Shown here piece after piece: positions 26,733-35,073 of a DNA stretch of 64,000 nt. The number at the start of each line of letters is the position of its first letter. Position 1 is the first letter of the stretch. Origin of the DNA: an uncultured Lachnospiraceae bacterium (GTDB lineage: Bacteria; Bacillota; Clostridia; Lachnospirales; Lachnospiraceae); assembly GCA_910586315.1 (NCBI GenBank), contig CAJUIP010000006.1, positions 53,518-117,517 on the forward strand. Reading direction: 5' to 3'. The position numbers were made by a program, and so were the translations under genes. The notes under the pieces were generated by a model that was given only the letters and a program-made list of their open reading frames with translations, had not been told where the DNA came from and searched no databases.

Positions 26733-27893
26733 TTAGCGCATAAAATCAAATAAAGATGTTCCATACATATAGGAACTAACCTTCAGCGCGGCAGTATAGG
26801 ATTGCTGATAGGCATACATATCAATAATGGAATCATAGGGATCAGCCCCCAGTTTATTTTTATATTGCTCGGTCAGGTTTATCTTGTCTAATCCCAGGCG
26901 TTCTTCCGTACTTCCCAGAATATTATATTTATTGCCCAGATCGCTGTACACTGTACCAAGCCGATGCTCCGACGCAGTCATTTTATCCATGACCGGAGCC
27001 AGGGTCTCTCTGAACTTCGTTCTGTCGCTGTCCTCCATGTAAGTGTCTATTGACTTGACCGCCTGAGCGATTAATCCAATGGGACTTTCATTCAGAAGAT
27101 TTTTTATCTGACTTTTCAGCGCCGCCGGGTTTGAAGCCGCCTGCGCCTTGACCGAATCAGAAGACAAACCAGTAATGGCATTAAAACCGCCGGTATAAGT
27201 ATCTACCAGGGTTTCACGATCATAGATCGTTCCATAGCCGATATCCATTCTTCCCTGCTCGCTCATGGCCTTGACAATTGCATCGAGAGTCGCGTCTTCA
27301 CCCATAGCCGTTCCATCCGGATTTGTGCCGCTGAATGTATACTGATAACTTCCGTCTGCCTGTTCCTCCATTTTCAACGTCATTACAGTTGCATTTTCAT
27401 CACCGGGGAACTTATGGGTATACGTCAGTTCCATTCCATCAGCGCTGAGGGAAAATGGAGGAGTAGAGACATCGTTGCCTCCATAAATGTAAAAGTCCCG
27501 ATATTGAGCATTTAAATCATTGGCCATCGTCTGCTGAAAGGCCAGAAGCTCATCCTTGGTTGTCTGCACTAAACCAGGATCTATATTGCTGGTTTCAGTA
27601 AGAATATATTCTACACGGCCCTTTGCCTTTGACAATCTTGTCTGAATATCCCTGACGCCAAGCTCCTGCTGATACAGCCGGTTTTGCACGTCCGGGATCA
27701 GGTTCAGCTTGCTCAGCGTATCCAGATACTGGTTATCGATCTTCTTTCCCTCATAATAAGCAAGAGGGTTATCCGCGGCCTTTTCATAGGCCTTTCCGCT
27801 GGATATTTTATTCATACTTTTATTTAGGCGGCTGTGAACATCATTGACAGAACCGCTGAAATTACGAAAAGTCGCATTGTTTGTAACACGCAT
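26733..27893 (-). CDS. flgL: FlgL, hook-filament junction protein
   Basis: FlgL (HAP3) joins hook to filament. The flagellin-like N-terminus MRVTNNATFRNFSGSVN with LNKSMNKISSGKAYEKAADN, and the C-terminal YAYQQSYTAALKVSSYMYGT, are characteristic. 386 aa is somewhat longer than average because of a larger central domain. Follows flgK on the - strand, 26 bp apart. Confidence 0.95.
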   Translation of the reverse strand: MRVTNNATFRNFSGSVNDVHSRLNKSMNKISSGKAYEKAADNPLAYYEGKKIDNQYLDTLSKLNLIPDVQNRLYQQELGVRDIQTRLSKAKGRVEYILTETSNIDPGLVQTTKDELLAFQQTMANDLNAQYRDFYIYGGNDVSTPPFSLSADGMELTYTHKFPGDENATVMTLKMEEQADGSYQYTFSGTNPDGTAMGEDATLDAIVKAMSEQGRMDIGYGTIYDRETLVDTYTGGFNAITGLSSDSVKAQAASNPAALKSQIKNLLNESPIGLIAQAVKSIDTYMEDSDRTKFRETLAPVMDKMTASEHRLGTVYSDLGNKYNILGSTEERLGLDKINLTEQYKNKLGADPYDSIIDMYAYQQSYTAALKVSSYMYGTSLFDFMR

Positions 27894-27919
27894 AGTGATC
27901 AGTACCTCCGTTTCCTATA

Positions 27920-29611
27920 TTATCTTCCCACCACGCCGGTATTATTAATCAGTGTATTGAGAACTTCGTCCAGCGCTGTCATCAGCCGCGACGCCGCATT
28001 GTATGCGGAAACATAGGCCATCATATTGGCGCCCTCCTCGTCCAGGCTAACACCGGAAATGGAATCTCTGGAATTCTGAATGCCGTTTAACACAGTTACA
28101 TCTGTTTTCAGTGTATTGGTGTTGAAACTGGAATCATTGGCCAGAACCGTGGAGATATTATTCATATCATCGGCAAATGTTCTATTTCCCAGCTCGGAAT
28201 GGGTCGTTCTCATGGCTTCCAGCATATCCAGAATCGTGTCGGTGGGATTTTCCCTCAAGTCGTTAATATGAGCGGTACCGTCGATCCAATCCTTGCTGAT
28301 GCCAATTGTGAGGGCGGTTATGTCTCCCGTGTTATTCGTCTGCTTATTTGCAAGAAGATTTCCGCCAACGGGCTGAGTTGAACCGGCAATATCGTTCTTA
28401 TTATTAATTGCGTTTATTTTATCGGCAAAGGTTTTGGCCAGGGTATCCAGCCTGTTCATATAATACTGGTAGCCTCTTACGTCGTCAACAGTCTGGGTTC
28501 CCTGAATCGGAAGCCCATCGCCTTTTTTCCCAAGCATATCAAGACTTGCCTGAATGGAGCCTCCGGAAAGCTGGACTCCGCTGGCGGAAGCGGATACAGA
28601 TGCAGCACCGCTTGATTGGGCCGCTGTAAACTTCACAGACGCTTTTAAAGGATCGTCCTGGCTGCCGCCGTCAATGGAAAGAGAACCATAATTTTCGCCC
28701 CGCTTGCCTTCCGTTCCGTTAACAAGGGTGAGACGCTGTGGATCACCGTTAGTATCCGTATAAAGGAGTTCTACCTTTAAATCGTCCGGCCAGTCTTTCT
28801 TCCCGATAATATTGCCATAATGGTCGTATTCATATATTTCCTTAGGGGCCTCTGTTGTTCCATCCGCCTCAAAGCCATCATGGTCACTGTCCTTAAAATA
28901 AGTAACTTCAATGGGAATATAGCTGGCAAGAGAGTCTAAAAGATTATTTCTTTCATCCATCAGCTCCAGGCTTTGCTGGCCGAGGATCTGATTCTGTTTG
29001 ATCTGCCGGTTCAGATCGCCAATCTGCTGTAAAATGTTGTTGACGGTGTCTATCGCGCCGTTTTCACTAGTTCCTTTTCCGTCCAGCTTGGCAAATTCTT
29101 CTTTCTCAGCGGCCTCAACCTGCCGGGCGGCGTCATTGATAAGATTGGTGAGCGCACTCATACGGGAACGCAGGTTACTTTCATACACAGGATCATGAAA
29201 TTTATCCAGATCCTGCATATCATTCAGAATAACCTGAATATCGTCGATGGCTGTCCGGACTCCATCTATATTACTTTCATCAAAGGGTCGCGCCAAAACA
29301 TCCAGAGAGTTCTGCAGGGACTCCGCATAGCCGGCTTTTTTCATCTGCGTGCGGTACTGAATATCCAGAAATGGATCCCGTATCTGGGAGACCTTATCCA
29401 TGTGAACGCCGAAGCCTACGGCAATTTCAGAACCGTTCATATAATGAGCGACGGGATTTGTGTAGTTTAAGCTGGAAGTTTCCAGCTGCTGGCGGGTATA
29501 TCCCACCGTATTCATGTTTGACAGATTCTGTCCGACAATATCCAGACGCTTCTGGTTCGCCTGAAGGGCGGAAAGAGCGGTGGAAAGGCCGGCAAATGTA
29601 GCTCGTACCAT
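27920..29611 (-). CDS. flgK: FlgK, hook-associated protein 1
   Basis: FlgK (HAP1, 563 aa) is the first hook-filament junction protein. The N-terminal rod/hook signature is FAGLSTALSALQANQKRLDI then VGQNLSNMNTVGYTRQ; the C-terminus has VSLDEEGANMMAYVSAYNAA. It is exported with FlgN as chaperone, encoded 3 bp upstream. Confidence 0.96.
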   Translation of the reverse strand: MVRATFAGLSTALSALQANQKRLDIVGQNLSNMNTVGYTRQQLETSSLNYTNPVAHYMNGSEIAVGFGVHMDKVSQIRDPFLDIQYRTQMKKAGYAESLQNSLDVLARPFDESNIDGVRTAIDDIQVILNDMQDLDKFHDPVYESNLRSRMSALTNLINDAARQVEAAEKEEFAKLDGKGTSENGAIDTVNNILQQIGDLNRQIKQNQILGQQSLELMDERNNLLDSLASYIPIEVTYFKDSDHDGFEADGTTEAPKEIYEYDHYGNIIGKKDWPDDLKVELLYTDTNGDPQRLTLVNGTEGKRGENYGSLSIDGGSQDDPLKASVKFTAAQSSGAASVSASASGVQLSGGSIQASLDMLGKKGDGLPIQGTQTVDDVRGYQYYMNRLDTLAKTFADKINAINNKNDIAGSTQPVGGNLLANKQTNNTGDITALTIGISKDWIDGTAHINDLRENPTDTILDMLEAMRTTHSELGNRTFADDMNNISTVLANDSSFNTNTLKTDVTVLNGIQNSRDSISGVSLDEEGANMMAYVSAYNAASRLMTALDEVLNTLINNTGVVGR

Positions 29612-29614
29612 ATA

Positions 29615-30040
29615 TTATGCTTTCCTTTCAAATAGTTGGTTTGTCTGTCCATGTTCTGAAAGAGCTTTCTGAAACTCTGTCAGGCGAAGGGCGATGATTC
29701 GGTCTGCACTGTCCCTGGCATCCGTTAAAACCTTTAGTTCCCTGTCCAGCTCTGTAAACAGAGGGAGAAGGAGCTCTTTTTGCTCTTCGGAGACAGAAGA
29801 AAGAATTTCACGGAACGTAAGATCCTTCCAGCCCAGGGCTTCAACCTGATGGAGCCTGCTTTGCTCCAACCCCCGCAGCTTGAGAAGAATCGCCTGTTCC
29901 CGCTGTATCAGTCCGCTCATTTTATCATGATGCCCTTCAGAAGCTGAAACGGCTTTCTGTTCCTCAATCTGCCGGATATCTTTTACGACATCCGTAATCA
30001 GAGCGATAGAACGGGCGAATTCATTTAGCGTGTTATCCAT
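29615..30040 (-). CDS. flgN: FlgN, chaperone for FlgK/FlgL
   Basis: A 141-aa all-helical protein (LFTELDRELKVLTDARDSAD near the C-terminus), the expected size and predicted fold for FlgN, which binds and delivers FlgK and FlgL. It is translated between flgM and flgK, the normal place. Confidence 0.85.
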   Translation of the reverse strand: MDNTLNEFARSIALITDVVKDIRQIEEQKAVSASEGHHDKMSGLIQREQAILLKLRGLEQSRLHQVEALGWKDLTFREILSSVSEEQKELLLPLFTELDRELKVLTDARDSADRIIALRLTEFQKALSEHGQTNQLFERKA

Positions 30041-30055
30041 ATGCCCTCCATCCCG

Positions 30056-30361
30056 CTACCGGTAGCCCAGCATATGTTCGGCTATGCGCCTGGAGTCCGG
30101 GGTATAAGTTCCGGCATCAATTTGCTGTTTCAACGAGAGTACCCGTTCACGGCCGGCGCCCGTTTCAAGCTTAGCGGCGGCTTCACGGGCCAGGACACGG
30201 GCAAAGGATGTATCATCCGCATAAGGAGAAGATTCCTTAAGGGATACCTTGTCAAAGTCGCATGCCGCGCGTCCCGCGGACACTTTGGACGGATTTGCAG
30301 AAGAAGCGGGAGTGATATAATCGAATCCACCTATCCTGTTGATATACGGTTTTATATTCAT
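30056..30361 (-). CDS. flgM: FlgM, anti-sigma-28 factor
   Basis: A 101-aa protein with the FlgM C-terminal sigma-binding pattern (ERVLSLKQQIDAGTYTPDSR, then RIAEHML). FlgM holds sigma-28 inactive until it is exported after hook completion. GGAAGGAGGG precedes the ATG. It is the first gene of the flgM-flgN-flgK-flgL-hypothetical-fliW-csrA operon and has a sigma-28-type promoter. Confidence 0.93.
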   Translation of the reverse strand: MNIKPYINRIGGFDYITPASSANPSKVSAGRAACDFDKVSLKESSPYADDTSFARVLAREAAAKLETGAGRERVLSLKQQIDAGTYTPDSRRIAEHMLGYR

Positions 30362-30427
30362 AAAAACCCTCCTTCCCTTAATGGCTGGATCGTAGTTGTT
30401 TTATAAACCAAATTTATAAACAAAAAG

Positions 30428-30458
30428 GACATTCTGCCAAGTTTGCCGGAGGCAGAAT
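30428..30458. repeat. Inverted repeat in the flgM leader
   Basis: ATTCTGCC and GGCAGAAT flank a 12-nt loop. On the - strand it lies between the flgM promoter and flgM, so it would fold in the flgM leader RNA. No T-run follows it in either direction. Function unknown. Confidence 0.4.
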
Positions 30459-30478
30459 ATAGCTTCTACATGCATATA

Positions 30479-30506
30479 TTATCGGCTTTTTTTGAAAGTT
30501 AATAAG
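30479..30506 (-). promoter_or_regulatory. Sigma-28 promoter of the flgM operon
   Basis: Read on the - strand: CTTAT, then 15 nt, then GCCGATAA (30486-30479). The -10 matches the sigma-28 consensus and spacing is identical to the fliD promoter. It would make flgM, flgN, flgK, flgL, fliW and csrA late genes under FliA. Confidence 0.82.
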
Positions 30507-30540
30507 GCTTAAGTGAAAAACTGCTGAAATATTTTTCAAT

Positions 30541-30584
30541 ATAATGCTAATAGAAAATGAAAATAATGCTAATAGAAAATGAAA
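30541..30584. repeat. 22-bp perfect tandem duplication at a sigma-28 promoter
   Basis: A 22-bp unit beginning ATAATGCTAATAG occurs twice without change (30541-30562 and 30563-30584). The second copy supplies the -35 of the sigma-28 promoter for the FliK-like gene; the first repeats that -35 22 bp upstream with no GCCGATAW at the right distance. Confidence 0.9.
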
Positions 30585-30596
30585 ATGTGCCGATAT
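30569..30596 (+). promoter_or_regulatory. Sigma-28 promoter of the FliK-like gene
   Basis: CTAAT (30569-30573), then 15 nt, then GCCGATAT (30589-30596). It starts ~39 bp before the FliK-like gene ATG and is divergent from the flgM promoter, so both late clusters fire from the same 273-bp spacer. Confidence 0.85.
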
Positions 30597-30634
30597 TAAC
30601 ATAGGTATAGAATGGTTTTATTCATGGAGGTAGT

Positions 30635-32092
30635 ATGGCCAATATTTTGCAGGTAAGCAACATTCCTGTCCGGCAGGACAGAAACACGCCGGACATACAA
30701 AAAAACGGAAACTATGAGGAAAACCAGCAGGTTCAGAATCCAGTGGATGTATCTCGTGTCGTACGGGCGGACGGCCAGGGTATGGAGGACGCGAAAAATG
30801 CAACCACAGGAAACGGCTACAGCATTATAGATTACGAAAGCAATTACGGAGCTTTTATAAAAAAAATTGCTGAAGGGACCCAGATGTTCAAGCTCCTGGA
30901 ACAGCTGTTTGACAGAGAGGGAACCGGAGTTTTAGCAGGATTAGCAAAAGATACGACAGGGGTCGGAGAGCTTGTGGAACAGCTGATGGCTTCCGCTCAG
31001 CTGGAGACGCCGGAAGAGCTCATGAGTTTTTTGAAGGAACAGCAGATTGTCCAGGCAAAGTTTTCTGGTCCCTTTTTTGACAGCCTGAGAAACATTCTGG
31101 GCCAGGGAGCGTCCGGAGGGGTACAGGGAGCGTCCGAAAGCTTAAAGGAAGCAGCTGTTTTCTTCTTAAAGGTTTATAATGACTTTTCTTCGGGGGAGCA
31201 CCTCCTCCATCAGATGCGGTCCATTGCGGGAGATATTAATCAGTTAATGTTCCGGGGCTTCCGGGATGAGTTTGAGCAGCTTTTGAATAATATGAACTGG
31301 GAAGCGGAGAACGGAGATACGGCTGCCAATACGATGCTTTTAAATAACCGTGTAATTCCGTTTTTGTCGAACTATATATCCAGGACCCATGATTACGGGG
31401 CGGTCAGAGATGCGGTTATGCTGTTCATTTTCCATGCAGTGCGGTATGAAAACGGAAGCAAGGACAGACTGACGCAGTTGTTTGAGAGACTGGTCGGAAA
31501 CCGTGAATATGAACGTTTTGACAAAGTGGGCGGTAAGAAGAGCCTGCCTGAAATTCTGGAAACCCTGAAACAGCCCGACAAGGGAAAGGCATTTTCCAAT
31601 ACTTTTTCCGAGATCCTTTTAAAGGGGGCAAAGGGAGAAGGCGGCCTGGAAAATGTTCAGCAGTTCCATCAGGCGCTGGACAGAATGCTCTTAAACGAGA
31701 GCGTGTATATGCCTGTTTTGCATATGATTTTCCCATTCCGATTTAAAGAAAAGGATGTCATGTCGGAAGTGTGGATTGATCCGGATGCAGGAAAAGAGGA
31801 TGAGAGCGTCGGACGGAGAATTAAAATGCTCCTGAAATTTGACATTCAGGATTTGGGGGATTTCCAGCTGTTTCTGGCCCTCCAGGACAGAAAGGTAGAC
31901 ATGCAGTTAGATGTCCCGGAGGCGCTGCTCGAAAAACATGATGCGATCCAGAAGGGCATTTCTGAAATTATGAAAAAGAACGGTATGGGAGTCAACCGTT
32001 TTCTGGTAAAAAAGAAGGACAGAGAGATACAAATCCAGGACGCTTTTCCGGAAATAAGAGAAAAGGGGCGTGGAGTCAATGTTAGAATTTGA
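30635..32092 (+). CDS. Second FliK-like protein (YlqG-like)
   Basis: A 485-aa protein with a disordered N-terminus, a helical centre and a C-terminal segment (~390-465; LLKFDIQDLGDFQLFLALQD, then DVPEALLEKHDAIQKGISE) that resembles the FliK hook-length C-terminal domain. The gene arrangement resembles Bacillus ylqG-ylqH, where ylqH is a FlhB C-terminal homolog, as here. It has its own sigma-28 promoter and overlaps the next gene. Biological role unknown; a late export role is inferred. Confidence 0.65.
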   Translation: MANILQVSNIPVRQDRNTPDIQKNGNYEENQQVQNPVDVSRVVRADGQGMEDAKNATTGNGYSIIDYESNYGAFIKKIAEGTQMFKLLEQLFDREGTGVLAGLAKDTTGVGELVEQLMASAQLETPEELMSFLKEQQIVQAKFSGPFFDSLRNILGQGASGGVQGASESLKEAAVFFLKVYNDFSSGEHLLHQMRSIAGDINQLMFRGFRDEFEQLLNNMNWEAENGDTAANTMLLNNRVIPFLSNYISRTHDYGAVRDAVMLFIFHAVRYENGSKDRLTQLFERLVGNREYERFDKVGGKKSLPEILETLKQPDKGKAFSNTFSEILLKGAKGEGGLENVQQFHQALDRMLLNESVYMPVLHMIFPFRFKEKDVMSEVWIDPDAGKEDESVGRRIKMLLKFDIQDLGDFQLFLALQDRKVDMQLDVPEALLEKHDAIQKGISEIMKKNGMGVNRFLVKKKDREIQIQDAFPEIREKGRGVNVRI

Positions 32093-32366
32093 TGAGTTGA
32101 TGAAAAAAAGAGCGGTCGCGTTAAAATACGATTCCAAAAATAACCGGGCTCCGATTATTGTAGCTTCCGGAATGGGCTATCTGGCGGAGAAGATTATGGA
32201 GACCGCCGCTGAGGCGGGGGTTCCTGTATATGAGGATGATTCCCTGGCGGTGCTGTTAAGCCAGATGAAGCTGGGGGCGGCCATACCGGAAGAACTGTAT
32301 CAGGCGGTGGTGGAAATTTATTTATATTTTCTGGATTATAAACCGGAGGAGGAAGTTGAAAGTTAA
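32079..32366 (+). CDS. FlhB C-terminal domain homolog (YlqH/FhlB-like)
   Basis: A 95-aa protein corresponding to the part of FlhB after the cleavage site: RAVALKYDSKNNRAPIIVAS aligns with FAVALKYDPDRHGAPVVLAK of the full FlhB at 12769. It has no membrane segment and no NPTH. Homologs are called FhlB or YlqH. ATG 32079 is preferred over GTG 32070 because of a conserved MLEFDELMKK start. It overlaps the FliK-like gene by 14 bp. Confidence 0.8.
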   Translation: MLEFDELMKKRAVALKYDSKNNRAPIIVASGMGYLAEKIMETAAEAGVPVYEDDSLAVLLSQMKLGAAIPEELYQAVVEIYLYFLDYKPEEEVES

Positions 32367-32368
32367 TT

Positions 32369-33739
32369 ATGAAAATGCAGAAAGCGGGACTAATGCTGGC
32401 TTTATGTTTCCTGGTGCTGGGGGCGCCCTTTAAAACGGAGGCGGCGACCAAGCCTATTCAGACTGTCAGTGTAAAAGTGAATTCAAAGCTGGAGCCGGGG
32501 GGGACTCTGCCTCCTATCGAGATCAGCGCTCAGACGCCGAAGGCGGGGGAGATAAATGTTTCGGGCGGCAGCGATAAATATCAGGTGACGGAAGCGGAAT
32601 GGGCGGATAAGGGAAATAAAGTTCTTAAAGCCTCGGACGAACCGAGAATGAAGGTGACGATTGAACCTGTTGACGTGGGTGAGGATTATTTTCTGGCAAG
32701 CTATAAAAAGTCAGATATAAAGATTGCCGGAGGAAGCTTCGTATCGGCGAAACGAGATGGAGATAATCTGGTGGTAACCCTTCGGGTAAGCGGCGTCAAG
32801 GGGGAGTATGACCCGCCGGCCGACGCGTTCTGGCATGAGGATAACCTGGGAGAGGCCCGGTGGGAAAAGTCGGAAAACTGTTCGGGATATTATGAGGTTC
32901 AGCTGCTGAGGGATGAAAAGGTGGTTTTTAAACTGGCAAAGGTATCCGGCCTGCGTTATAATTTTTATCCCTATATGACAAAAGAGGGGACATATACTTT
33001 TAAGATCAGAACCATACCGGAGACGAATGCACAGGCAAAGTATGCGAAGAAAAGCGAATGGCTTGAATCCGGTGAACTGGAAATTACAGACCGCTATGTT
33101 TCCGATGGAAAGGGCCAGCAGAGTAAAAACAGTTCTGTGGTGAAGGGAACGAAGGACACTGTCGGATGGATAAAGGAGGACGACGTTTGGAAATATCGTT
33201 ATCCCAGCGGTGATCTGTGCCGCGGAAAATGGGAAGAGATAAACGGTCTCTGGTACTATTTCGACGTGGACGGAAACATGCTCACCGGCTGGCAGAAAAT
33301 AAAAGGAAGGGACTATTATTTATATGCCGATGGGCAGATGGCGGTGGGCTGGGCCAGACTGGACGGCGTCTGGCACTATTTCCGGACGGAAAAAGAAGGA
33401 AATGATCCTTTCGGCAGTATGGTGTCCGGCGGCTGGAGAGTGATAGGGCCGTATTATTATTATTTCAATTCCGATGGTTCTCTTTATACAGGCTGGCTTT
33501 TCAAGGACGGGGGCTGGTATTACCTGAATACTGTAGATAACAGCCTTCAGGGAGCGATGTTTACCGGATGGATCAAGCGGGATGAAAATACATACTTTGC
33601 AGATTCAAACGGAAGGCTGGTGGAAGGCTGGTGTCAGATTGACGGAGCCTGGCATTATTTTTATCCGGGATCCGGGGCAATGGCACATAATACGGAAATA
33701 AACGGATTCTATGTGGATGAGGACGGCATCTGGAGATAA
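32369..33739 (+). CDS. Secreted cell-wall-binding repeat protein A
   Basis: A 456-aa exported protein: signal peptide ~1-25 (ending TEAATK), an N-terminal beta-rich domain (~30-150) shared with the paralog at 33826, then from ~275 about eight aromatic choline-binding-type repeats (GLWYYFDVDGNMLTGWQ, GWYYLNTVDN). Such repeats hold proteins to wall polymers. No catalytic domain is visible. It sits 3 bp after the FlhB-like gene inside a late flagellar cluster, so it may act at the wall around the flagellum (inference). Confidence 0.8.
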   Translation: MKMQKAGLMLALCFLVLGAPFKTEAATKPIQTVSVKVNSKLEPGGTLPPIEISAQTPKAGEINVSGGSDKYQVTEAEWADKGNKVLKASDEPRMKVTIEPVDVGEDYFLASYKKSDIKIAGGSFVSAKRDGDNLVVTLRVSGVKGEYDPPADAFWHEDNLGEARWEKSENCSGYYEVQLLRDEKVVFKLAKVSGLRYNFYPYMTKEGTYTFKIRTIPETNAQAKYAKKSEWLESGELEITDRYVSDGKGQQSKNSSVVKGTKDTVGWIKEDDVWKYRYPSGDLCRGKWEEINGLWYYFDVDGNMLTGWQKIKGRDYYLYADGQMAVGWARLDGVWHYFRTEKEGNDPFGSMVSGGWRVIGPYYYYFNSDGSLYTGWLFKDGGWYYLNTVDNSLQGAMFTGWIKRDENTYFADSNGRLVEGWCQIDGAWHYFYPGSGAMAHNTEINGFYVDEDGIWR

Positions 33740-33823
33740 GGATTTTATTTGGAGATAAGGATGGAGTCTGGAAGTAAGGATGAAATCCGGAGATAAGGAC
33801 GGCATCTGAAAATAAGGAGGCAG
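33732..33823. repeat. 19-bp tandem repeat containing the stop codon of protein A
   Basis: Four 19-bp copies plus a partial fifth of a unit near GGAGATAAGGATGGNATCT. The first overlaps the 3' end and TAA of the preceding gene; each copy repeats ATAAGGA or GTAAGGA, and the last variant ATAAGGAGG supplies the ribosome binding site of the next gene. It looks like slippage duplication of a gene end. Confidence 0.85.
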
Positions 33824-33825
33824 AC

Positions 33826-35040
33826 ATGAAAAGAGGATATGGAGTAGTGCTGGCCTTTGTGGCGGCATGTATGGTGGCGACAGGGCCGTGCATACATGCA
33901 AAAGGAGCTGAGTCCAGTGTAATCGAGAAGGCTTCCGTGAGCTTAAAAACCACATATGGAGAGTCGGGAGATATTCCGGAGCCGGAAATTACGGTGGATG
34001 TAAAGGGAGGTTCTCTGGAGGATATCCAGTACAGGACGGACCACGATAGATGGGAGCCCGGAAAAAAGGTCAGAATAGAAATTACGGTACAGGCGGATGA
34101 GGGGAAATATTTTCCCGTGTCCCTTAACCGTTCCCAGTGCAAGGTGTCGGGAGGCGAGTTCGTTTCAGCCCGTTCGCTGGATGATAAACGGCTGCAGATA
34201 AAGGTGGATTACAAGCCGGTTACCGTTCTGGGAGAGACGGAACGGGCCGGATGGTTCCGCAACTCCAAAAAGAGGGCCACATGGAAATCCGTGAAATATG
34301 CGCCGGGCTACTCTCTGGTGCTTTACGGAGACGATAAAGTTGTAAAGCGTATGAATGTGGAAACCAACAGCGCAGACCTTTCAGACTTCATGAAAGACAT
34401 GGATAAAACATATTATTATGAGGTCAAAGCCGTTCCGATCACTTCGGAGGAGAAAAAGTATTTAAAGGAAGGGCAGTTCGTAACCTCCACATCTCAGGAA
34501 TTTGACTGGGAGGATCTTGAGGAGGAGGAAGAAAAAAAACAGACTCCCGGGGACGGCGGGGAAATCCGGGGAGATTCTTATATTATGCCGGACGGAAGCC
34601 GCGCGAAAGATACCTGGAAAAAGATTTCGGGAAAGTGGTATTTCTTTGACGGTAATGGAATCCGCGTTAAGGGCTGGTTTGCGACCGGAGGAAGATGGTA
34701 CTACATGGACCAGAGCGGTGTCATGTGTACAGGCTGGATTTCGCCGGATGGCCATTCCTGGTATTTCTTAAATGAAAATGGAGAGATGCAGACAGGCTGG
34801 GTGGAGCCAACTCCTGGTTCCTGGTATTATTTAAGAGAGGACGGCCTGATGCAGAAAGGATGGGTACAGCCCACCGCCGGTTCCTGGTACTATTTAAGGG
34901 AGGACGGTCTGATGCAGAAGGGATGGCTGCAGATCGGAGAACGCTGGTATTATTTCAGAGATAACGGCACCATGGCTGTCAATGCGGTTGTGGACGGATG
35001 GCAGATAGACGCAGACGGTATCGCTTATCGGATATCTTAG
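33826..35040 (+). CDS. Secreted cell-wall-binding repeat protein B
   Basis: A 404-aa paralog of the preceding gene: signal peptide ~1-26 (ending HAKGAE), the same type of beta domain (~30-125), a Lys/Glu-rich linker (~225-245), then about six choline-binding-type repeats (~255-400; two nearly identical SWYYLREDGLMQKGW units). Its ribosome binding site AAGGAGG derives from the 19-bp tandem repeat upstream. Function unknown; wall association inferred. Confidence 0.8.
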   Translation: MKRGYGVVLAFVAACMVATGPCIHAKGAESSVIEKASVSLKTTYGESGDIPEPEITVDVKGGSLEDIQYRTDHDRWEPGKKVRIEITVQADEGKYFPVSLNRSQCKVSGGEFVSARSLDDKRLQIKVDYKPVTVLGETERAGWFRNSKKRATWKSVKYAPGYSLVLYGDDKVVKRMNVETNSADLSDFMKDMDKTYYYEVKAVPITSEEKKYLKEGQFVTSTSQEFDWEDLEEEEEKKQTPGDGGEIRGDSYIMPDGSRAKDTWKKISGKWYFFDGNGIRVKGWFATGGRWYYMDQSGVMCTGWISPDGHSWYFLNENGEMQTGWVEPTPGSWYYLREDGLMQKGWVQPTAGSWYYLREDGLMQKGWLQIGERWYYFRDNGTMAVNAVVDGWQIDADGIAYRIS

Positions 35041-35073
35041 GAAGCAAATACCCCGAGAGGAGGATTGGTTGAT

